Source of the DNA: Botryococcus braunii
Taxonomy: Eukaryota > Chlorophyta > Trebouxiophyceae
DNA length: 35,000 bases
Assembly: GCA_002005505.1 (NCBI GenBank)
Contig: KV908387.1
Coordinates: forward strand, 480,353-515,352
Direction: 5' to 3'
In this document: positions 10,606 through 35,000 of the stretch, in pieces
Position numbering within the stretch: position 1 is the first letter of the stretch
How the letters are laid out: every line of letters starts with the position of its first letter
Program-made: the position numbers and the translations under genes
Notes under the pieces: generated by a model
What the model saw: the letters and a program-made list of their open reading frames with translations, nothing else
Database searches by the model: none
Told to the model about the DNA's origin: nothing

Positions 10606-10885
10606 GTTTATGCCCTCGTCGTATATCCCCATTACGAAGTATCCACCAATGGGTCGACCCAAGGTCTTGAAAAAACAAAAATTGTGCATGAGGTTGGCTC
10701 ACACATCTTGCCCTGCATGTGACCCCAGCTCTAAGCCGCATTTGGCGTGAACCGCCCCCCCCCCCCCCCCCGGGGGGCACCACCATGGGGCCCCTTTCCA
10801 GGACGAGTCTTTGGGAGGTACACTCCTTATGTGTTAAACATGAGGAGGGAGTTTCCGAATTCTATTATCTCCTCCTGCATTCTCT
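10606..10885 (+). repeat. Diverged R2 tail
   Basis: It follows the foldback and keeps the R2 order (caccaatggg, ccaaggtcttga, a long C-run at about 10757-10773 followed by G, gtgtgttaaa, cctgcattctcttt) but with many indels. The frame is broken. Confidence 0.75.
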
Positions 10886-11099
10886 TTTCACCCCAGCCCC
10901 AGCGTGTTTCAGGCAGGACAAGATGTGACATGCAAGACATGCTCGCTGTGGCTCATGCATGCGAATCTCCGTGCATGTACTCGTCCTTTTGTCCCTGCCT
11001 CTACGAGCTTTTCTCATAAGGTTCGTCCGGACATGCTTTGACTCATCACTCATGCATTGTCACTGGAATACAAAGATTTGATTTATAGCTAATCAGATT

Positions 11100-11190
11100 C
11101 AATGAATTCAGGCATTAACATTATGATCTCACGGGGAAGATGACACTCGCGCGCGCGCGCGCACGTGCGTGTGCGTGTGCGCGCGCGTGC

Positions 11191-11272
<82 letters not shown>

Positions 11273-11890
11273 GAGAGGGATGACAATGGGAGAGAGGGAG
11301 AGGGAGGGGGGAGAAGGGCGCGTGGGGCAATGAGGATGTTATGGCCACAGGCCCATGGGAGATAGCTGACATTTGCTTGTGGTGGCACACTTGCGGATGC
11401 AGGGGTTGTGATCTCTAGTAGCATATCCCAGGGCTCATCGAAAGGACTCCCTGCTTCCACCTCCACCGTTTCATGTTCTGCCCCAAGTAGATCATCACAA
11501 CTGTCGTTATCTTCCACGCCCTGCTCTGTGATGCCTTGTGCAGCAGGGGTAGATACTATGGTATAGCCCTGGAATATGCGGGGTTCGTGTCACCCTGTAT
11601 TGCAGTGCACTGGGCTGGTCACCAAGCCTGCTTCGCAAGGTGCCCTCTCCCTTGGATTTGTCCCTCAAGTCCCAATGCCTAACAATGCAAGGGCTGTACT
11701 GAGACATTTCTCGCCATGTGTCATGGCTGTACAACGACCTTGGTGAGACACTTTTTGTCATGCGCCCGGGCAAACACAAATGTTGCACGGAGATATTATT
11801 GACATATGCATTAACAGTACAATGTATTACATTGGCCATACTTGAACACCTTGTCATGTGCCCTGGCTGTGGAAACTCGCCACAAGGCAT
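11100..11890 (-). repeat. Diverged inverted copy of the 4240-5689 repeat
   Basis: Read on the minus strand, it has the order seen in copy A/B: a non-coding lead (complement of 11,800-11,890), the exon-like segment (GYTIVSTPAAQGITEQGVE, CDDLLGAEHETVEVE; about 11,390-11,600), then C/T-rich sequence and a CA microsatellite bordered by CG. One extra G near 11,570 breaks the frame relative to copy A. It is older than the A/B tandem split. Confidence 0.8.
11142..11270. repeat. (GC)n(GT)n microsatellite
   Basis: CG alternation (11142-11196) followed by a pure GT tract to 11270. It is the counterpart of the 5855-5960 tract in the inverted copy. Confidence 0.95.
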
Positions 11891-11949
11891 CCTGTCAGGC
11901 AGGCTTGCAAGCTGTGTCTTGAAGCCACATCACAAAACGCTAGTTTGAA

Positions 11950-13440
11950 GAACATAGCAAACTTGCTTTGTTTTTAAAACTAGCATGACAAGATGCGAAC
12001 TTGCAGAAGCCATGCCCTCCGCGTTGCTGTTATAAAGAGGGCATTTGAGAACATGTGCGAGTCCGTCATAGATTTGTCGACGTTCCACAATGGATAGCCG
12101 TCTCAGGATGATCAACATAGTTTGCTCTCACTTTTGACTCCTTTGAGATGACGCCAATACATATTCATTGTTTCAACACCGAAACAGGTTGGAAAGCGGA
12201 TGGGGAGAAAGAAGATTGTGCTGTATGAGTTTCAGTTGGTAGCCAAAGAGCGGTTTCGTGTGAGGTGAAAGGTCTTGCACTCCCTCACACGCAAGTTATA
12301 CACGACTCGTATGTGCGTTCAAATGTCCTGGGGGTGAAAGTCTTATTACGTGAATGTTACAAAGTGAATTAATAAGAAAGTGATTTAGTTTCACCTCGAG
12401 CAGGTTTCAACTCTCAAACCACTCTCAAAGTGGAAAAGCGTAGGTCACTCTGAAATCCTCTTGGGGAGATTGAACATGCGACATGCGCATCGTGAAGGTC
12501 ATGAGCCGTTGTTCCCTACGTAGTGAAGAAAGTACATGCACGTGGCTGCCCTTGATCCGCAGCGGCTCAAGGCCTTCCCGTGCGTTATCACTCTATGCGT
12601 GCGGAAGCGCATATGCATGGAGTCAACTTGGCCAGGGAGTCCTCTACAAGTGGCTGGGAGTGACCCGATGGCCGCTTGCAATTCATTTTCAAATGCAGGT
12701 TTGCAGCGACCTTGTGGAGCCAATGCGTTTACGCGGTTTTTGAAGAGCGTACCGCCATCGTTTCATGGTGTGCCCACCCACTTAGATGTTGTTGGTGTAT
12801 CGAATGGCCAATGGATTGCCTAGTAGCTCTGTTAGCCGCGCAAACCTTGTACAAGGCCATGGCCAGTAAACAAGGGGCCTGTAATTACCAGGTCGAGCAG
12901 CAGACGGCTTGAGTACTCAAGCGCATTGAATGCTTATTGGAACAGCCAAGTGCGCTACGCGTGTCGGCGTGAGTGGCCACGTCCATGACACGTTCAAAGT
13001 CAATGTACAATTCTGGCCTAACGTTAACGCTACAGGCGTATGTAGTTTGTTCAGGCTTAGAGGCTCACTTAGCTTGTTCAGGCCTAGAGCTTGGGGAGCT
13101 CACAATGATGAGCTCAAAACCAACTCAAAAGGCCTAAAAAGGCAATAGTGCGGCGGCGTGGTTAGGATGGTTTTTGTGGGGACGTAGCTGGACTGACGGA
13201 AGCGTATGGTCCATCCCGTGCGCTACCCCTCCACCCCCCCCCCGGGGGGAGGGTAACATGATGCTGTGCGTGGGAAGTGCCCTCGACCGTTGGAGTTCTA
13301 TTGGAATGACCTTTGCAAAGGTCAATTGGCTGACTGTGACAAGAGCATGTGTGGAGCCCCTCCGGTGGGACGCGCAAACCAATTAAAGGACAACCAAATC
13401 AGCGTGTACTCGAGCGCTGAAGAAACAGTGCCGAGGACGT
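11950..13440. other. No gene recognised; weak frames only
   Basis: The frame at 12676-12912 (+), with LALLAAQTLYKAMASKQ-like text, looks somewhat protein-like, but no family or splice context supports it. It could be upstream debris of the retrotransposon that follows. Confidence 0.4.
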
Positions 13441-13445
13441 GCATT

Positions 13446-13510
13446 TGACCGTTTCTGCAAGGAAACGGGTCCAAGGCAAGGAAGGACCAGTTTCCTTGCA
13501 GAAACGGTCA
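13446..13510. repeat. Perfect 21-bp hairpin
   Basis: Arms 13446-13466 and 13490-13510 are exact complements. The 23-base loop itself pairs ggtcc with ggacc, extending the stem. Confidence 0.93.
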
Positions 13511-13569
13511 GATTGTGTCCTGCGTTGGGTCAGTTTCATTAATATCCGCTGTTTGTCGGCAGCTGGCTG

Positions 13570-14880
13570 CTCCAGCAGAAGGGGAAAGCCCCTCTACGCT
13601 GCTTTTTGCGCTCACTCTGCAGCCCCTTCTACTTGACGTGGACCTAGAGTGCGCAGATGTACACCAAGGGTGGTATTTGGAATACGGCTTATTCGTTGGT
13701 CCCGTGCCCACAGCGCAGCAGGCAGACCAGGTGGTTGTTGATCGGGCCCCGGCGTATGGCCTGAGCTCAGGCTCAACCCTCACAAGTGCCGTGTGTGGTC
13801 GCTGCACCAGAACCCTCAGCATTTGTATGGGTTCCCTCTGGGCTTTGTCTGTAAAACTCGTGCTGGTTTGATTGTGTTGGGGGCAGCGGTTACTGTGTCA
13901 GTCTCGTACGCAGCTTCGGTGGCTCAGCCGCAAGTTGATGCTGTGCACAGCCACGTGGCAGCCTCGGTTCAGCGTTTGTCAATGCTTCGACGCTCCCAAG
14001 CAAAGCTCCTCGTGCTATGAAGTTGCCTTGGAACCAGCAACGTAGTTTTCACACCTCGGACCATGCCGCCCGCTGCAGCCGAGCTAGCTTTGATGACCTT
14101 CGATGGGCTTCAAACCCAGGTCCTCCATTCCATTGTCACAGATGGGGTCAGCCGTCTTGGCCCTTGACACGCCCTTCTGCCCTGTGCCTACCTTGCTTCC
14201 GTCACGCAGACAGCCCCTCTTTCATGACTGTATTCTCGGTACATTCACTGCCCCACCTATCCCCGCTGCCTTAGCTGCCAAGGCTAACTACCCTTGTCCC
14301 ATGTTTCAATGCAGCGCTCTCTGAAGACGCTTTTCTGAAGACCCTGCTTCTGTCTGCAGCGAAGTGCAAGCCCGGGTATCCGAACCCTTGTATACACGAG
14401 CGCGCTTACCGGGAGGTTTTGATTAGCCTCACCATGATGACTCTGCTCGCTCGGAGCTCAACCGTGCTGTGGTCCAATCTCTCACACAGGCGGGCCTGTA
14501 GCGTCTGACTGGTCGTTGGCTCTCTGAGTACCCAAGCATGTGCAGCAAATAATGGCCCTGACTTGTTCCGCTGCCGCTTTCAACCAGCTCTTGATCCCCA
14601 TCTTCGAGCATGGATCCGAATGCTCGTGTTGCTTGCGCATGCGGGAGTTGGATGACTGTGGCGACCGTGCCGTCCACTGCACCTTGGGGGGCATGTGGCA
14701 ATTGTGAGCTGGAATACCTCCTTTTGGACCGGCCTCGATGTGGTCCTTACCTCGCCAGCGCGTCACCTGGAAACCAGCCTTTCCTACCCTGGGCCCTGTC
14801 GACCTGTCCCTGGCGGGAGTGCCGCGTTGAAGACCTCCGCCTGCGTGACCTTTACATTGACAACGTTGATTCGTGACACT
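13570..14880 (+). mobile_element. Degenerate non-LTR (LINE-type) retrotransposon, RT 3' half
   Basis: Pieces of a reverse transcriptase lie in order but in different frames. First, GESPSTLLFALTLQPLL (from about 13581), the palm motif normally close to QGxPLxPLLFxLxLxPLL. Then WYLEYGLFVGP (about 13671), where the catalytic pair of YLDDG is lost. Then GLIVLGAAV and VQRLSMLRRSQAKLLVL (13865-14017), as in LINE thumb regions. Then SCLGTSNVVFTPRTMPPAAA with FDGLQTQVLHSIV (about 14022-14168). Last, a CCLRMRELDDCGDRAVHC zinc-knuckle-like stretch (about 14627-14680) and SAALKTSACVTFTLTTL (about 14815-14870). Stops and frameshifts make it a dead copy. The clade cannot be set from this. Confidence 0.7.
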
Positions 14881-15035
14881 CACCGGGAGGGAGAGGGGGC
14901 GAGGGAGGGCCCGGGGGAGGGGGAGGGGGAGAGAGATAGAGCTCTCCCGGGGGAGCTCCCCCGGGCCCTCCCCCCCCCCCCCTCTTTCTCCATCTCCCTC
15001 CTTCCCTCCCTTCCACCCCCCCCCCCCCACCCTGC
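14880..15035. repeat. G/A-rich and C/T-rich inverted block
   Basis: gggcccgggggaggg at about 14908 pairs with the C-rich segment ending near 14976. A ctcccgggggagctcccccggg core (about 14944-14965) is itself palindromic. Confidence 0.75.
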
Positions 15036-15395
15036 CGATTTTTGCCCAATACATGTTTTCCACCTGCGGCCATCGGGATAGCTTCACTGGACTTTTCGGG
15101 CATCGGCGGTTGAGACTGATACTTTTCAGTTCTATCATTAAACCCAAAAAAAATAAAAAAAATAAAAAATAAAACGACAACAAACTCAGCAGAAACCGCT
15201 AGCAACCACCAAAAAAAGCAATAAAATCAAAATAAGAGAGCAGGAACTTGCCCCGGCCAAGGAGCCCTATGCATATGTCATACATATGTTGTGTGATGGG
15301 GTGATGATTGGTACCTGCAGGGCTGGACCCTACAGTCGGTATGGGAATCCTGTGGCCAAAAAGTGTGGCTGGCTCCCGGCTGAAACCCGTTTGAA

Positions 15396-15459
15396 GGGAA
15401 AAGTGAAACTGGTTTCACTTTTCCCAGGTACCATTGTAAACTGGTTTACAATGGTACCT
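15396..15459. repeat. Two abutting perfect hairpins with the same centre
   Basis: Hairpin 1: arms 15396-15409 and 15412-15425 (14 bp). Hairpin 2: arms 15426-15441 and 15444-15459 (16 bp). Both have the centre aaactggttt and there is no base between them. Confidence 0.93.
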
Positions 15460-15479
15460 GTTGTTGGTACCTGTTCCCC

Positions 15480-16340
15480 CCTTTACAACAGGCAAATTTT
15501 ATTGGTTGGGGGTCAGGACTCCTGAATCGGGAGCAATTCGGCCGATCTGTTGTAAGGGAAATCTGGTGGTACATTGTCGATCATTTTAGGACCCCGAGTC
15601 TTTAGACCATGATTCCCGGAAGTGAAAAAGTCTTCGCGCTGGATGCACCGGATCATCGCCGATCAACCGTGCATTTCGGTCTTCGAAGATGAATTCTTTT
15701 GCGTGTGACTAGCGGCAGAGCGCACTCGCTACCTATCTCGAGATACTTGACTAATTGCCGGAAATGCCAAGAGAAGCCCCCATCGTCGCCACTGGCACTA
15801 CTCGAAGAAGTACAATGGAATTCCCTCCTGAGGACTATCTCATCATTCAAGGGAAAGCGAAGTATATCAGTCACAAGTGATCGTCTGTGACATAGGCCGT
15901 CCTGTTGTGATGTTCTCAATCATGCAGATGTAACTTCTTCTGCCTTACTCTCTCGAGATCCGTGACTACCAGGAAAAAAGGCCGTTCTACTGCTTACAGC
16001 CTGGAACCAGATGAAGTCACTCTTCCTGCTCTGATAAAGTCATGCCTCCGGCGTACCTGCTCAAGTGAAAGTGTGGCCACGTGCAGCTAACCCGCACCCA
16101 CACGCTCTAAACAACAGTCACCACTAAGGCTACGTGCAGCTAATCCGCACCCACCTAGGTGCGGTCTGCTCTAGCAGGTGGATTAGGTGCACGTGGCCAT
16201 ACTTTTACTTCATTGAAAGTGAAAAATATCGAGTCCGTAAACGATGTGTTATACATGTTAGTATGCAGAAGATTGGGCCCATGAAATGAACTTGGACAAC
16301 AACACATAAATAAACTGGAAACGAGATTGAAGTGGTTGGA
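15480..16340. other. No gene recognised; repeated gcagctaa-ccgcaccca words
   Basis: A word close to cacgtgcagctaacccgcac occurs at about 16078, again at 16131, and inverted at about 16180-16198, forming a stem with 16129-16146. No convincing coding frame. Confidence 0.55.
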
Positions 16341-16362
16341 GCGAAGAACAATCGAAAGGAAA

Positions 16363-16414
16363 TGTATACTACAAGAACTTGGAAAAAACATTTTCCAAGT
16401 TCTTGTAGTATACA
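16363..16414. repeat. Perfect 24-bp hairpin with 4-base loop
   Basis: tgtatactacaagaacttgg begins the left arm (16363-16386). The loop is aaca. The right arm 16391-16414 is the exact complement. Confidence 0.95.
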
Positions 16415-16922
16415 GTTCTTTTGTATTTACAGTTCTATATTGCCACAAAGAACATGAGGATACGCAGAGGCAGATGATACATGACGTTCATCTGCCCTTT
16501 GCAATGTGGCGGGCGTAAAGATAATAAATGAGATCGGCATATGCAGCGCCGTACCAACATCCCAGCAGTGTTTTCTGCCATGCACAATGGAGAATGTAGG
16601 CCTCATGCATGGACAGAGTCCTGCAGTACAACTCCAACTCGATATTTATAGTCGTGCACGTCCCACGTGACTCCTAGGACCAAGCCTGCCAACTGGTGAT
16701 CATTCAACACCACCCACAATCTGGAATACGACCAACATCTATTGGTCGTACACAGTCAACATTGTTGCAAGAGGGGACCGGGGTGAAGGGGGGGACAGTG
16801 TTGCAGTCGTTGCTCCCTTCCTCCCTCCCCCCTCTGCCCCCCCTGTTCCTCCCTTCCGCGCCTCCTTGCCTCCCTCCCTACACTCCTTCCTCCCCTCCGT
16901 GCACGCGCGTGGGTGCGCGCGA

Positions 16923-16925
<3 letters not shown>

Positions 16926-17011
<86 letters not shown>

Positions 17012-17113
17012 CTCACACACTCACACACACACACACACACACACGCACGCCCGCACGCACGCATGCACGCACGCACGCATGCATGCACGCACACACGCAC
17101 GCATGCACGCACG

Positions 17114-17178
<65 letters not shown>

Positions 17179-17206
17179 ACACACACACACATACACACAC
17201 ACACAT

Positions 17207-17265
<59 letters not shown>
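16926..17265. repeat. (CT)n then (CA)n compound microsatellite
   Basis: CT to about 17004, then CA to 17265, interrupted at 17041-17115 by cacgcacgcatg units. Long frames here, on either strand, are repeat translation. Confidence 0.97.
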
Positions 17266-17267
<2 letters not shown>

Positions 17268-17269
17268 TG

Positions 17270-19281
17270 CAAGTGTGCACGCATGCGTACAAGTCCATTC
17301 CGTTAGTTGGTGAAGCATTTAGGCGAATTCGAGGTGCCGGGAACACACTCCACACGTCAGGACATTTGCAATCTTCCTGGGCGAGAGGTCTATTCTCATC
17401 GCCCTCCGCTCCCTCGGTGAGGACAAGGGGTTCGGGCTTCCAAAAATATGCGCTGTACCCTCCTTTCCGGGATGTGGGGTTCCCGTGCATCCATATGGAA
17501 CCCAATTCTAGAGTTCGAGGTTCCTTCAAAATTACCGAGTACTGCCTCCCGCTAAGCAGGAACCTACGGCGGGTACTCGAATCATTGCCCAATACAAAGG
17601 GATCTACGGCGAATTTTGATATGACTTCAACCTTGCATGTTTTCATATAACTTTGAAGTACTGTTGCTTCCTGAGACCCATGCCCATCGCGTGGGGGGCA
17701 AGGTAAACGGCGATCGGTAAGCTCGCATGCAAGGGTAAATGTGAACTGTTAGCATGGGAGATAGTCAGGGCATGGAAAATGTAAATTTGTTACTATATAA
17801 TGTTTTGAGTAACTCCCCGGTGGTATTGGATGCAGCGATGTTTGGATGATACAAATTTACTGACGGAGTGCAGCCAAGCTCGGACAAGAACTGAAGTGAA
17901 GACCTTCTACTGCAATCTTGCAGAATTCCAGAAAAGGTATTTTGTGAATCTGAAATCTTCGGTACCATTAAATCTCAAAAAGCTGTGTTTGGGCTGTAAT
18001 GCGACCTCCGGATCTGTGTGGAGAAAGCCCTTGGTAGGGGCTTAAAACACTCTCAAAATGAAACGGGAATATCATATTGTGTCTTAAACGTTTGTATATC
18101 GTTTCATCTAACAATGGGGTCTCACGACTATATGTTTTGGATATACGTTAACAGTCCCACGGCTCCGCTTGCCCGGAACAAACTCTAGGGGTTGGCGAAG
18201 TATTGGATGGAGTATATTCCTTTCAGGCTTCCTAATATCTTTTTCAACATGTCTTACCAGCTTGGTTGCTTTATTTTGCGATACGGGTGGGATCAACAAG
18301 CGGGATCTGAGCATTAGATAAGCTAGCTTGTGAGCCCGCCCCCAGGTTATGCCCATAATCGCGTCGACTAGCCATCGTCAGTAAATTGGAGGCTCTGCGA
18401 AGGATTGAGATAGAGAAATGTGCTTGGTCCAAATGCCTAAGGGACCATTGTCGAGGGCTCCGGGGTTCCACGGTTTGGGGCGGCTCGCTTGCTGGTCCAG
18501 GAAAATGGGTGTCTTTTCTGTTAAAGATCGTTTTTTACATACTTGAAAGATGAATCTCTTGTGTGAGAACGAAAAGCTTGGCTGGTGAACTGGAGCAGGC
18601 ATGTTACGTCTGGAAGTTGACAGTCACTTCCAACCGATTATTTACCTGGAAAATCTAAGGAATAACAGATACGTTTTATTATTGTAAAGTATTGCCTATG
18701 ATAGCAGTGGAAGTATGATAAATTGGGCTTCATCTGAAGGACGCCGGCAGCCGAGCGGATTGTATGAGGCACCGGAAAAATCAACTCGTAGTAACGTAAA
18801 GTGTCCTCAGGACCACGTCAGAATCTTCCTCTTATGAAGAAATCTCGCTTTTAGATCGGCTTATGCTAGGATGCAGGGGCCGCTTTCAAATGAGGTGTCT
18901 GTTGGTCTAGGGCACTCCTGGGTACATAAGGAGCCTTTTCTGAGTATACATTGCTTACAGTAGGACCTACAGATGTGGATAGCTGGTCCTCATCCTGTTG
19001 AATGGTCTAGTGGAGAAGTTCAACTTCTCTTTGGCGGATGCGGCAGAATGATGCTAGCTCTGCGATTGAATGCATAGCAGGTACTGCCAACAGCCTGCAG
19101 TAAATTCTCCGAGGGAGAATTTAACCTCATGGCATCATGTGTCTCCCCAGCCTCCTCGCTCCTTTTCTGGTCGTGCCGATACCCTCCGCTCCCGTCATCT
19201 ACTTCCCAACGATCTGCCTCCTGCAGATGGTGTTCCCTGGCCTCAAGTGCTTGTTTGTGGTGGTGCATGTGAGTAGCAAGG
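17270..19281. other. Upstream region of the H+-ATPase gene; nothing recognised
   Basis: No gene, RNA or repeat recognised. It must contain the promoter and 5' leader of the H+-ATPase gene, but no TATA box or other site stands out. Confidence 0.45.
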
Positions 19282-34604
<15,323 letters not shown>

Positions 34605-34850
34605 GTACAGTACTGCGCTGGTTCAGGAACCATATAGTTTCTCCTTGTAACAATCCTCTTCTCCCCCCTCTACCCCCCTCTGTACCCTTCTTCTGGTTTG
34701 AAATTTAGCGGTACGGGGCCAATGTCCTCAGTTTACTAAGGGACCGTCCAGATGAAATTCCTGGCTGTAAAAAGCATGGGACAGGATCAAATTCTATAGT
34801 TTAATAACGGAAAACATCAGGGTACGGTCCGGTAGCATCTTCATTTGGTC
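34605..34850 (+). other. Start of the next intron of the H+-ATPase gene
   Basis: No reading frame continues the pump here. The sequence after donor GAG|gtacag looks intronic. Confidence 0.6.
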
Positions 34851-34894
34851 CCTTGGGTGCTCAGTCCCCATTGCTTGGACCCGGAGCACCGTAT

Positions 34895-35000
34895 AAAATT
34901 GCCAGTGAGGGACATCCGGGGGACCGTATGAAGATGCTAGTGCGGGACACCCGGGGGACTAAGAAAGTGCCACTGAGGGACACCCGGGGGACTGCAAAGA
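34895..35000. repeat. 33-35-bp minisatellite running off the window
   Basis: Units begin gccagtgagggacatccggg (34901), gctagtgcgggacacccggg (34936) and gccactgagggacacccggg (34969), so more copies probably follow. Confidence 0.9.

Noticed and set aside
12676..12912. Frame of 78 codons as a gene
   Set aside because: There is no recognisable family, splice context or conserved copy.
16756..17646. Long minus-strand open frame of 296 codons
   Set aside because: Most of it is translation of CA/CT microsatellite (Val-Cys and Arg-Glu repeats); there is no protein-like core.

Overview
The window is nuclear DNA of a eukaryote. Its one clear gene is split by at least 14 introns with GT..AG borders, and dinucleotide microsatellites, minisatellites, palindromes and decayed transposon sequence fill most of the rest. 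The protein is a plasma-membrane proton pump of the P3A P-type ATPase family. Its form (a Cys-containing loop between TM3 and TM4, [20 protein letters not shown] in the hinge, an HSLND motif after TM7) resembles green-algal pumps as I know them. A unicellular green alga with a repeat-rich genome fits best. That placement is inference.

Region 1-12,000 has no confidently intact gene. It holds short inverted repeats (1954-2044, 2053-2123, 2376-2427, 3836-3998) and a 637-bp tandem duplication carrying an exon-like unit (4416-5689), which has a diverged inverted relative at 11,100-11,890. It also holds a 29-bp minisatellite (6185-6845, 7940-8125) next to a repeat family of unknown origin (6846-9660). 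That family has open frames on both strands and includes a 560-bp palindrome (8029-8588). A second, older foldback of about 835 bp lies at 9770-10,605.

Region 12,000-19,280 contains a degenerate non-LTR retrotransposon (about 13,570-14,880), several perfect hairpins (13,446-13,510, 15,396-15,459, 16,363-16,414), a large CT/CA microsatellite (16,926-17,265) and a stretch where I recognise nothing.

Region 19,282-34,604 (+) is the H+-ATPase gene. I place 15 core exons plus one candidate 26-codon cassette exon. Together they encode about 811 residues, from the start codon through the A, P and N domains to just beyond TM7. The last membrane helices and the C-terminal tail lie outside the window. 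The key motifs are all present: [28 protein letters not shown]. Four positions, all at G or C runs, lack one base relative to the conserved frame, which suggests sequence-level undercalls more than gene death. Introns are 0.5-1.6 kb, and most carry a minisatellite or microsatellite of their own. Two introns start with a tandem duplication of the exon/donor junction. The window ends inside another intronic minisatellite.
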